Shown here: in pieces, positions 10,333 to 21,618 of the stretch
How the letters are laid out: each line of letters opens with the position of its first letter
Numbering within the stretch: position 1 is the first letter of the stretch
NCBI GenBank assembly: GCA_004794655.1
Contig: SMMW01000534.1
Coordinates: 4,521,001 to 4,585,000 of the forward strand
Reading direction: 5' to 3'
Length of the DNA stretch: 64,000 nucleotides
From: Marisa cornuarietis
Taxonomy: Eukaryota > Mollusca > Gastropoda > Architaenioglossa > Ampullariidae
Translations under genes and position numbers: made by a program
The notes under the pieces: model-generated
Databases searched by the model: none
The model's input: only the letters and a program-made list of their open reading frames with translations
Told to the model about the DNA's origin: nothing

Positions 10333-11466
10333 GTGTGGATGATCGTGTGGGCGTCCTTGTGCTGCCTGTCTACCTCCGTGACAGTGTGGACCTTCGTCAT
10401 CGACACGTCACGCTTCAAGTACCCGGAGCGGCCCATCATCTTTCTGTCCATGTGCTACGCCATCTATTCTGTGGCCTTCATCATCCGGGCAGTCACGGGG
10501 CCAGAGGCCATTTCTTGCGACAAGGGCCGGGACGGCAGGACGTTCCTGATCCAAGAAGGCCTGGAGTCCACCTGGTGCATCATCGTCTTCCTCATCCTCT
10601 ACTTCTTTGGCATGGCCTCGTCCATCTGGTGGGTGGTCTTGACCTTGACCTGGTTCCTGGCCGCCGGCCGCAAGTGGGGTCAGGAGGCCATCGAGGCACT
10701 GAGCTCCTATTTCCACCTTGCGGCCTGGGCCATTCCGGCCATCCAGACCATCGTGATCCTGACCATGAGGCGGGTGGACGGGGACGAGCTGACGGGAATG
10801 TGTTACGTGGGGAACCAAGACATCGTGGCTCTCACCGGCTTCGTGTTGGTACCGCTCATCATCTACCTCATCGTCGGCACCGTCTTCATCCTGGCCGGCT
10901 TCGTGGCGCTCTTCCGCATCCGCAGCAACCTCAAGCAAGATGGCGGCGGCGGACCTAACATCCGCAAGCTGGAGAAGCTGATGGCCAAGATTGGGGTGTT
11001 CTCCGTGCTGTACACTGTCCCGGCCACCTGCGTCATCGGCTGCTACTTTTACGAGAGGATGAACTTTGACAGCTGGCAACGCGAGGCCAGGCGGCGGCCT
11101 TGTCTGCCTTCCTATGACTGCCCCCTGGAGCACGCCATACCTACTGTGGAGGTGTACATGCTCAAGATCTTCATGTCCCTTGTCGTGGGCATCACCAGCG
11201 GCATGTGGATCTGGTCCTCCAAAACCGTCAGCTCGTGGAAAAACTTCTGTTCGGGAAGGTTTCGACGGAGGAAGTCAGGACACGCCGCCGGTGGTGGAAG
11301 TGGCGGAGTTGGTGGTGGGGCTGGAAACGGTGGTGGCGGTGGAGGTGGTGGAAGTGGGGGCGGTGGAAGCACTCACTATACTGCCAGCTATCACCCCGCT
11401 CCCGTGGTGATTATGAAGTCGCATGGACACAAACATCTACCCAAGATGGCGGGTTCGCGGGTGTGA
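10333..11466 (+). CDS. Frizzled-9/10 receptor, last exon (seven-helix domain and tail)
   Basis: A Wnt receptor of the plasma membrane (class F GPCR). The exon follows CTACAG and encodes 377 residues to a TGA stop. Membrane helices lie near exon residues 2-23, 34-53, 82-110, 127-146, 165-194, 218-240 and 274-296. Hallmarks include [13 protein letters not shown] (30-42), [11 protein letters not shown] (90-100), [12 protein letters not shown] (106-116), [12 protein letters not shown] (151-162) and [10 protein letters not shown] (226-235). KTVSSW (297-302, bases 11221-11238) is the KTxxxW motif that binds the Dishevelled PDZ domain. A glycine-rich run (320-346) precedes a tail with [12 protein letters not shown], recalling the end of FZD9. 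The last residues, SRV, fit a class I PDZ ligand. The third extracellular loop is long, with two cysteines and YERMNFDSW, which favours the 9/10 type over Frizzled-4, the next best match. Subtype is judged from memory of the family, without a tree. Confidence 0.97.
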   Translation: MWMIVWASLCCLSTSVTVWTFVIDTSRFKYPERPIIFLSMCYAIYSVAFIIRAVTGPEAISCDKGRDGRTFLIQEGLESTWCIIVFLILYFFGMASSIWWVVLTLTWFLAAGRKWGQEAIEALSSYFHLAAWAIPAIQTIVILTMRRVDGDELTGMCYVGNQDIVALTGFVLVPLIIYLIVGTVFILAGFVALFRIRSNLKQDGGGGPNIRKLEKLMAKIGVFSVLYTVPATCVIGCYFYERMNFDSWQREARRRPCLPSYDCPLEHAIPTVEVYMLKIFMSLVVGITSGMWIWSSKTVSSWKNFCSGRFRRRKSGHAAGGGSGGVGGGAGNGGGGGGGGSGGGGSTHYTASYHPAPVVIMKSHGHKHLPKMAGSRV

Positions 11467-14265
11467 CACATCTTGGAGCTGTAAAGACTCGTGATGTCAG
11501 GGTCTGTGTTCTCAGTTGGACGTGAAGGAAACTTGAGTGTAGGGAGTGAGATGCAGACTGGGCTTCATCCGGACTAATGGGGACTTGCAAAGAGGTGGAC
11601 TAACCTCGAATACGCCTTTTTTTTTTTTCAAGTGGTAGGGTATGAGGACTGTGCCTGGTGGGCTTCAGTCACCTGTGACACATTTACCTGTGCGGCTTTT
11701 GTCAGTGGTGTCTTTGTGCTACCCACCCCCGACGTTGTGTTCATTTCATCGTCTCAAGCATTTCGTTTTCTCGAGAAAGAGCGAGTTAGATCACGCGCTG
11801 CAAAGCACGCGCAGCATCTTAGTCTGTGCGCGCATGTGCACTCGTTTATTTGCTTCTTTTCACGAGGCGCGCAATCCAGAGACAGTGCTGTACAAAGAAG
11901 AACGCAATTTTGGATTTTCCTACAACGTGTGCGTGTGTGTGTGTGTGGATGCGTAGGTGTTTTTGCAAACTCGCAGAAAGAGGCAATGGAGTGAACGGAG
12001 AGAACTTTATGGCCCGCAGTGAATAGACGCTGGGTTTTAGTGTCTGCCTTTCGACAGAGGGCGCCACTGTTGCTGTGTTATTGCTGATTCTTTGTACACG
12101 GCTTCAAGGCAGAGCCGGAGGAAGGAAAAGAGAATAATGGATTTCTTCTCCAGGCTCACGAAGCTGGAACTGGTTGAAGAGTTAGAAGAGGAGATCACTC
12201 GAGAGCGCTTTTCTCATTGTCACATTAGCCGTAGCAGCTCGGGTTGGAGGTTTATCTCCCGTGATGTAAGCATAGCGCAGCTACTGGTGCATCTATATAT
12301 ACTCTGGTTTTGAAAGGCAGAAATATGTTGGAGGTATGTTTTTTGGGGGTAGGTAAGCGGGCGGGTAAAATGGGGCGAGACGGTGTAACGGGGTAGGGGG
12401 AGGGAATCCCTCTGAAATATGTCATTCTAGCTGTACGTGTCAAGTATTTGGCTCTCGCTCTAGCTCTTTAAAACGGTTGTGCACTCACACACGGATCTGG
12501 CCCATCCTCTAGCTCACCTCGCTTCACAGGGTGGAGGTAGGTGTTGAGGGAGAGTGGAAGGTGTAGGAAGGAGCGGGAGGCGTAGAGGCAGCGCACCCCA
12601 TAATCTCATCAGGCGTCGCTAATGATACCTTCTGTCCTGAACATCACTACTGGAGTGCACTCGGCCTTGTCTAATAGCTCTCGTGCTCGCTCCCTCGCGT
12701 GCCTGCGCGCACATACATTCACCATGTGTGCGCGATGAAATCACAAATGAGTTGGATACATTCCAGTAGCGCACACTTCTCTGCAATACGTGCGTGCAAG
12801 CGCGTGCTTGCGTATTGTGTAGTGCAGGGGTGGAGTGGTGGGAACACCCGAAAGACACAAACGGCGGATTTCAAAGTTTTGAGAAGTTATGATGTTTGAC
12901 AGTAACAGAGGTTGGGCTGAAAGAAGATATTCGAACAGATGCGACAAAGAGCCCACTCACTGCCTTCCCGCTGATCACAATAGCACTTACTACTAAAGAA
13001 AAAGCAAGGACTACTTTTTATTATAACCCCTATTTTGTTGTTTTAAGAGCCACGCAGTTCGTTGGGACGTTCATCCCTTAGATCTTATCCTGAATTCACC
13101 TTTCCCACCGTCTTTGGGAGGAGGGAGGGGGTTTTCATTATTCAAGGAGGAGGAGTGAGTGGATCGTGAGCACTATAAACTTCCTGTCACTTGCTAGCAA
13201 GAAGTATTCATTTACCGTGTGAAGTTTTGTGTAATCGATGTTTTTCGTGTCGCGCTGAAGAGGGTCTTGAGGATCGGGGTCACTTAGAGTTGGGGAAGGG
13301 ATATGCGGGGTTAGGGCGGTAACCAAAGCGCGCACACACGCACACAGTTCAAAGCAACACTTCAAAGCGAAAGAGCACAGATACGCCGCTGTTCGGAAGA
13401 GCTGGCGAGAGGGCCATAGTTTCGCTTGACTTTAGTGCGGACAGAGAAGGATCTCCTTTATCCCTCGGCTGTGGGAGTGTAAGAGAGAGTTTTGGTCAAG
13501 TCTGGTGACGCGGACAGAAAAAAATGCCCTTTTCGGGTCTTTGAGTGCGAATGTAGACATGAGCACACATGTATGAATATAGGCGTGAATATGCAAGTAT
13601 GTGTGAATGTAGATATGTGAGGTTGTGCTAATTTAGTCGTGAGCAGCTTATGAATGCATTTGCGTGAATATGCGTATAAACAGTAGCAGAGGCAGAACGC
13701 TAGTAGTTGCATGACTGACACTACTGCTACAGTTGTCACGTGCTCAGTGCAGTTGTACCGACGTGATCACAAACTTATGTGTCTCATACCAGTCACAGCA
13801 GTGGCACTGATCAGTCCCACTTCCTTCCCCTTGTCCTGTCAGCAGTTGTGTGCGCTTGTGCAGGGGGATGCTTTTTCATTTCTGTGAACCTCCTAACGCC
13901 AGTTTGAGCAAGAAGTTTCTGGACGAATCACGGGCTGCTTGGTAGTAATGGCATACAGGACTAGAGCAGTGTGTATGCGTGAGACAGCTGCTGTTGTAAT
14001 CAACAGACCTACAACAGTTGAAACATAATGAAGTTACTTCAGAAATATAGCATTAACTGTTTTAAGCTACCATGTGTAAACTGTAAGAATGTTGTCAAAA
14101 AACGGACAATTATACTTTGGAAGCTATGGGAATATAATGTGAATTATTTGTGGCACGAAGGATGCACCATTCTGGCCAACAAGAGTCGTTGTAATGCGAA
14201 CAGTGTACAACTGTGGATTTGGTACAGAAACTAGGAAATTTGAGTCAAGAAAAGGTGTTATATTA
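11467..14265. other. Region after the Frizzled stop codon, probably including its 3' UTR
   Basis: No AATAAA signal occurs soon after the stop codon, so the end of the 3' UTR cannot be placed from sequence alone. The stretch contains a T-run near 11620, GT-rich sequence near 11930, and no open frame with a recognisable domain. The peptide frames at 11632-11994 and 12092-12313 have no family resemblance and are not called. Confidence 0.5.
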
Positions 14266-14267
14266 AC

Positions 14268-14356
14268 TTCAGAAGATGACAATGATTTTGTTCAGCGAAA
14301 AGAGTTTGCCTTTGACTGAGATATTGTGCTATATAAATTATATTGTTATTATTAGA
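14268..14356 (+). mobile_element. 3' tail of an unidentified SINE or LINE, copy 1
   Basis: The segment has TTGTTCAGCG, then GCCTTTGACTGAGATATTG and CTATATAAATTATA, ending in a short (ATT)n tail. The same order of blocks occurs on the minus strand at 25360-25475. A shared terminal block followed by a simple-repeat tail is typical of the 3' ends of non-LTR elements and their SINEs. Confidence 0.5.
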
Positions 14357-14366
14357 GTCGAATGGG

Positions 14367-14602
14367 GAAGGGATAGTGGGGAATTCAAGCCGACAAGGGC
14401 AGTTAAATGAGACGGAATATAGCAAAAGAATTTTAGTCTTCTACAATAGAAACGGATTATAACATGGGAGATTGTGAAAAAACTGTTGCTAAGTTTTGCT
14501 GAACTAAATTGCTTAAACGGAGGATCACAAAAGAAATAGTGAATGGACTATTGGGAATTTTAGCCGACGAAAACGTTTAGAAATGAACCGAATATAATAA
14601 AT
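14367..14602 (+). repeat. Diverged direct duplication, spacing about 176 bp
   Basis: Segments at 14367-14425 and 14543-14602 share TGGGGAATT or TTGGGAATT, then AGCCGAC, a run ending in GAATATA, and a following GTGAAA block. Similarity is imperfect, indicating an old tandem duplication. No coding potential is visible. Confidence 0.5.
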
Positions 14603-17600
14603 AGTGAAATGATTGTTGAGCATTATAACAACAGTGACGGCTATGCAGAAAAAAGGAAAAAAATTGTGTATTAGTCATACGAAGTAAGGGTTGTAGTTGT
14701 GTAATGTGTAACAATATCTTAGCAAGAAGGCAAGAACATATAATTTTACTTGTCATGCTTGCAGAACAGCCAAGCATGGTAGCGGCATGATCACATTTGC
14801 GTTTTAGAAATAAAACTGTGGCGGCCACTACACTAAGACACGTAAAGCCCTGGTGTTAGAAAGAGCGACCCATTCACACGAGCAGGTTCAGGTAGAAACT
14901 GCACAGAGAGAAAAAAAAGAGAGTGGGAGATAGAAGAGAGGGAGGGTGCCTATTTTTGGACTGTTTGCTGAAGCGCGATTTTCAAGTCTTTCAAGGATAT
15001 TAAAGACATACATTTCATTGTTTAGCGGACCTCCGCTTTGCGATTGAATATGGCTTACGATTTATCACTCGGTTTGTTTGTCGAGGCGGCTGGAGAGGGT
15101 CGCTGTAATTCACCGACAACTACCTGTCGGCCTCGTTGTCGTCCGATTTGCAGTGGCTATAGGAGCAGACGCCTGGGCAAACAAATCCAGTGACGAGAGC
15201 TCACTGTTTGAGGAGCACACGATCTTCTTTTTGTTGCTACACACAGTTTGTGAACAATAAAGTGCAGTATATATGTTGGAGGTGTTGGTGGAAGTTCATC
15301 TGTTGTTTGTTTATTTGTTTGAAAATCACATTTTGTCCAGAGCAGGAGGGTGGGTGTACTCGCTAAATATAGGAACAACGCGTGGATGACTGGATTTTCT
15401 GAGCCGGATGACAGGGTGTGCGTGAAAACATGGTAAACTTGAAGAGTGAAACTGAAGAACGCACGCACAAAACGCAAACACATCACAGGTCGGGTAGCAA
15501 GCAGGCGAACAGTCATATCTTAACTGTAGATCTGTATAATATGCATAGTTATTAATATACCTGTATATATTATATGCAAAGGAAGCTTCACAAAATGTGC
15601 TTGAGGACATCCAAAAATGGAGGTATCAAGGGTGTAGAAAAGATGACAGCATCATTTAAAGACGAAAAAAGCGAGGTGACCCAGTTCACCCATATAGATC
15701 AGACACTAATGTCCGAGAGGGGCTTCAAGGCGGTTGGAAATGTTCAAACCAAACAAGAAAGAAAAAAAAATCCCCACCACTTTTCGAAGCGGACCGTAAT
15801 CCTGCGTAGGCAATTTGCACATGCGAATCGCTTCCCTGTGGTTTTATGGCGAAGTTTTAGGCGGAACCAACTGTATGCATAGCAGACACCACGGCTGGCA
15901 AAGAATTACTAATTATGATCCAGACAGCGGAGTCTCCCATAACATTTGCGCCTGGAGGGCTTTGGTATGTCCGTGTGGAGCTCTTCCTGGCAGCTACATT
16001 ACTTTAAACTGCACACTCGCAGGGCGTAATTCATTTTAATTGCTTCACCTATGACACCTTATCCTCTGCTGGCTACAAAACAGGACCCGCTCCCTCCCTA
16101 CAGCCCTCCCATCCCCACCACGTGACCTTCCGCCCGAGGAAACGGGTTGTAGACTCGCATTTGCAACGGTATGTATAGTTCGAATATTTTTTTTTCTTTT
16201 TTTTTTGCGGGGCCGTGTGTGTTGATGCAATACGTATGCCAACGTATATATATATATACCAAAACACTTAAGTGGTTCAGGAAAAGCTTATTTATTTTCA
16301 AAGAATTTTTAAAAGAAAATGAAAGCATAATTCTTGAACATCAGCAGCCATTTATAACATTAGTTCACTGCCTTCGTTTTTTGCTTATTCTTGCTGAAAA
16401 CGACCAGACGTCTCGTTTTTACTAAGTTTTTTTTAAAAAAGACGTTTTCTTTCAGAATGAAGTGAGTAACTTATTTCCTACATGAGCTGCAAGAGCAAGT
16501 TAACATACACACACACACACACACACACGTGGAAAAGAGCTGTGGTCGACACAGAGACGGGAGAGTCAGGCCACGTAGGTCTACAAATGAAGGAAGTGGG
16601 GGGCGGGTAGGAAATACGGCTGCATAATTTTTCAAACCCTTATAATTCCAGACGAACTACCTCTGACCCCAGTATTTTTCTCCTTCTTGAACACCTTTTA
16701 CTTTTCGTTCATTTACAGTTACTTCGCAGCTGTGATGCAGTGGTAGTGATAGGTTAGCCAGGGGATCCTCTAACTCCTTCCACCCTATCAGAGAACTCTG
16801 CTCGAGGTAAATATTTCTTTCTGCAGTTGTTAATGGAGTTGAATGACGCCGGAATATGCACCTTTGTATTACTACCCCTTATGTATCCTTAGTATCTACC
16901 CAAAAACCTAATATTAAAAGCAACTCCAAACAGTAGCTCATTAAACGCCATGTGGATAAAAAGCATAGAGTTAGAACTAATGGTCAAATTTTTGAGAGAA
17001 AGCGAGTATTCTTCAATACACTTAAAGAAAAAAAAGAAACTATCATTTAGTATTTTAACCGATTCATATGTGAGTTTAGAATGAAAAGCAAAATGAATGT
17101 AAGTATTATAGACAGTAAGGATGGGGGCTGCCTGAGCATTGTCAAGTACTGTCTCCCCCAACTTGTGAGGTACATGCATTCAACAAAGTTTTCAATGTCT
17201 CGATATTCCCCCGCCACACCCATAGTTCCCCATCACACCCCCTCAAGTTTAATTATCCTTATCTGTTCGGTAAGCACGAGGGTTTAACGCATAGACAATT
17301 TCTCTATCGTTTATTTATAAGGTTATAGCGACAAAAGAACTGTTGAGACGTAGTCAGGCTTCGTCGTTTGTCAGCCGTTTTGTCATTTATGCAAATTAAA
17401 ATAACCGTTATGCAGATAAGGAATATTGAGGAAGAAGAGTGATAAATGTGGCCTGGGACGCAGCTGAAGAAGTCAGGTTTGAGGAAACTTTAATAAAGCG
17501 AAACGCGCGTGCATGTTACAGTATCGTGAAATGGAAAGTTTGGTGTTGGAGCAAATGGCGTACCTTATGTTGGTGTCGTGTTTACAGAGAAGGACAGGGG

Positions 17601-18915
17601 GAAAAAAAACTATCAATTACCTCAAATGCTGTTTCTGCAACAATTGCAACAGGAAAGTTTTTCAAAAGTGTTAGTCTGATGTAATGTTATCAAGTAAAGA
17701 TAGCCGATGTCATTCTACATGCTAAAAAGTCCATTGAATATTGCCAATCTTCCCCTCCCCTGGAAATTTGCACATTTTCTAAATTAGACCAGATTGTACT
17801 TTATGCAAGTGTCCAATTGTAAAATCGTTTGCTTGGAAATTGCCATTTCTAGCGAACTAGGGTGGTATTTCTATCCCTTTAATGATGCATGTTTCGGGAA
17901 TCACGATGCTTTTTTCGAATTTTTTAAAAATGTGTATCTTGTCCTGGCATCCAGATTCAAGAAGACGAAAAAAAAACAAGAAAAAAAAACACTACTTACT
18001 AATCGAAATTATGTCGGCGCTTTTCTTGAAAGAAGAAATACACTTCTTTTGATGTAAGACCGAGGCCAGTCCACGAACGCTATTTCTTGTTTCGTTTTAA
18101 AAATAAAGAAAATTGCTGCACACGCCACCATACAAAAGAGGATCGTTTTAATCACGGCGAGGAGTAGGAGGATGTGAGCAGAATTATCTCCATGTTTGTA
18201 TCTACACTTTCAGCTCAAACCTCCTTTGGCCAGCCATCTCTTTCATGGGAGGGATGGAGGCAGAGTGAAGGGTCTAGATATGGAAACCTGCTGACTCACA
18301 TTCGATTTTAATCACTTGAAGTTTTCCTTGGGTTCGCTTCTCCTGATTATTTTCAAAAACATAAACAAAACAACACAAAACACAAATTAAACAAAAAGAA
18401 AATAAAATAAAAAACAAAATATAACAAAACAAAATGCAGAACTAACATAAAATTTCATAGACTCGGATTTACAACTTTTGTTTGAACACGCTATGGACAT
18501 TGTTCCGGGTGAGCAGACCAGACTTAAAGAGTGAGACGAGCTGTGACGGACCGGGTTTGCTGCAGACTGGACTTGATGTTGCGGAAAGGTGTCGTCCGTT
18601 TACGGTTTATGAACGCCTCGTGCGTGCAATAGCTCTCTGTTGCGTGCAAGGTGCAGGTCAGTCAGGCGTGTCGGCCTGGCTTGGTGACAGCTTGGAAACG
18701 CCTTGGAAGACCTCAGAACCCTCCCCTATCCCACCCATACAAGCATAACCCAAGCACCTGTGAGTGAACTCAAGCCCGAGTACATTTCGAACAGTGGCCC
18801 CAGATCGGATAGCAGACGTGGGTCGGATGTCCGTGACACGTGTGGAACAATCACTGATCGGTGGATCGGTCTGCACGTGCTGTAAAACATAACTCGGTAA
18901 TGCCAAACAATATAA

Positions 18916-19075
18916 ACCAGCTCCTCAGTTTTGAAACCAAACAACTAACGCAGCTCAAGAAATAACAAAAAACATGCAAGGTGTACAGTTTATGAAAGGT
19001 AGGAAACTACAGCAGCAATAAGCATTATCGCCTTCTGAGTACAAAGGCAGCTTGTAAGCTTCATTCAGATCCTTC
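18916..19075 (+). repeat. Dispersed repeat, copy 1 (partner at 49896-50050)
   Basis: It shares with the second copy the ordered blocks CAGTTTTGAAA(C/T)CAAA, AACTAA, TCAAGAAA, GTGTAC, a CGCCTT block and ATTCA-x-CAGA. The copies are diverged. No coding sequence or terminal repeat is apparent, so the type of element is unknown. Confidence 0.4.
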
Positions 19076-20984
19076 CTTGGTGTCTCCATTAGTTTGAAAT
19101 CAATGCGTACCCTTGATGGACATATTTCAGGAAAGTGATTTTTTGTGCTGCTGGTCCAGAAAATAGAAAAGTTTTCTTTTCACGCAAAAGATACTGGCAA
19201 GTTAAATGATTGCTCAAAAGCCTGCTCAAGAATAAAATTGCTTGAAGGTTAATGTTGGGAAGATATAGTCTATAAAAGCGAGGACTGAATGATCCTTAGC
19301 TGTGTGTGTGTGTGTGTGCGCGCGCGCGCGTTTAAAAATAAACTGGGCATAAAATGTCTGAAGTATTTTTTATCTTTAAGGCTTTGATGTCAACCCCCAC
19401 CCCATCTCCCATAACATCTCACTTATGCAAATTGTTGCTCACTTTCGTCTGACAGGCGTTGATCTAACTTTTTTGTTTTTACCCTCGTGAGTGTGGCAGA
19501 CACTCGTATTATTTTATCCGGTCACGTTAAATTGCATTGCACTATAGTACACTGATCATCTGATCAAATGTTTACAAGCCAGACACGCTCAGTAAATTTA
19601 TTCAAAGCACCTGCTTGAATCAGGTTATGTTTGAGCACCTGCGTACTACAGGCGATTTCGGAGAAATATGAATGCACGTGACCTTCACCCAGGTCGATGG
19701 TAGACCACCACTTCCTGTTTTAATGTAGGCGGTTGATAAGTGTAGGGGTTTGATGCAACTGTATATAAAAAAAGAAACCAAATATACATGCATGAAGAAA
19801 CAGGAAACGTATCGTAGGAGCAGAGACAAACGATAAATTAACTCATAAGAAACAACAGTACAGTACATGTACAATAACCTGGAGAGACCCCAATTTACCG
19901 CAAAATATAAACAAAGCAAATTTTCACTTTTACTACTTGAGATTTATTTTCTCTCACTGAAATCTACCTCAGTATATGTAAGAATGTACTTCTAACGTAA
20001 CAATATATTTATTTTTTGCGATCATTTTTAACAGACTGATATAATCAATGTCACATTCAGACTAAAAGCCGTGATCACAATCGCACATGCACCCCGAGTA
20101 CATGACGAGTCTATTTACTCCGCACGCTGAATATACTTCTCGGCGAAATAACCATATCCACACTCATAATCACGCTTTGCAAAATCTCTGCTCATACTGG
20201 AACTAAATTCCTCAATGTCTCCGAACGAAATATTGGGAACACACTGCAAATTTCGACAGGACGCGGAAAAGATGTACGACGTTTGTGCCTCAGCCATCCT
20301 AGCAGTGTCTTGGCCGGAAGTACCAAGCCATGTGGTTTTCTGCGCATATTTTTCGCGCACCTAATTACGGAAAAGGCGGAGAGATCGGGCGTAGGTCTGA
20401 GCGCCTGTTTGCTACGGAGTGGGTGTACGTCTTCACGTCTGGCTGAGATCAACAACTGTCAATGTAGACTCTGGCTACTCTTGTCATCCCAAGCGAGAAA
20501 GGGCAGTGTTAATCGGAAGAAGACACTTAACGGCGTTCTAAAGCCTCTTACCTTATAAGAAGAAGCCAGTAATGGTTATTCTGCTATCTACTCTTATGTG
20601 ACGGCTGTCTAGTTTTCCCAAACGATCCGAGAATGAAGAGCGATTAAACGGCTTTTGAAAGCTAATTATCACTCACCTGTTCTTCCGTCGCCGGAGATAA
20701 GCGCCGGGCCGCTGTCAGCAGGTAGGTTCTGCGCAAACATCCTTCTTACTGCCAGCAGCTCCTACAGCCTAGGAGATTAGGAGTCTCAGCGAGCCTGCAA
20801 GAAAGCAATAATCCCCCTGAGGTAATAAGGCTACAATGAACATTAGGGGTATCTGCGGCTACAGATCGGCCCGACTGTGTTACCTGACGATCTAACTATT
20901 TATACTTGCGGGAGTAAATCTTTCCAGGCGTGTATTGGGTATGAAAAAAGGTTGGGAAGGAGCTCAGTCGATGCCACTATTTGC

Positions 20985-21618
20985 AAGAGTCGATTCGACC
21001 ACATCATCATTCATGTGATGACTCGACCACGAAATAAATGAATGTTCGTTTAGTCAGTTGATATAACACGTAGGTCTGAGTGTGGAAGGGGAAGAGGAAG
21101 AAACTACTTTTAATTTAATATTTTAGATGTAATTTCTGGTTTAAAAAATAATTTTAGTTTATCTTCCATTTCTCGCTCAATTGGCCCTTTTTTTAAAGGT
21201 TTGCACAACACATTATTGGTTTGTTCACACCCCCCAAAATGTAGCAAGCTTGTCGTGCGTGCGTGCGTGCGTGCGTGTGTGTGAAAATAGATTCAATCAG
21301 GTGTAATGACTTCTCGGTAGTTAACTTTTAATTTTAGTCGATTTTTAAAAATTGAATTGTGCTTGCTTCTTTTTATATGGGTGCCTAACAGTTGTTCCGT
21401 GTTTAAGTTTGAATGTGTACCGTTCTTTAGATCAAAAAGTAGCCTGGTGTTAGTTAATAAGACCACTGGTCTGCGCTACCCTCTCTGTCTTTTATCGTCT
21501 ATGTGAGTGTGCGTGTCCGCAGCGACTAATTTGAATAATAACTAGTTCTGTAATCGGAGGTCGAATCGATTTCTTGACGTGGTCGAATCGTCTACAGGAA
21601 GTGGTCGAATCGGTTGAT
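20985..21618. repeat. Inverted cluster of GTGGTCGAATCG motifs
   Basis: On the left, CGATTCGACCAC and a degenerate second copy (CTCGACCACG) lie at 20990-21030. On the right, three units with GGTCGAATCG occur at about 22-24 bp spacing within 21558-21615, in the opposite orientation. This may be a non-autonomous DNA transposon with sub-repeats in its ends, but no target duplication is evident. Confidence 0.35.

Noticed and set aside
10408..11133. Long open frames on the opposite strand and in other frames of the Frizzled exon
   Set aside because: They are shadows of a GC-rich coding exon, with His/Pro/Gly-biased translations and no domains.
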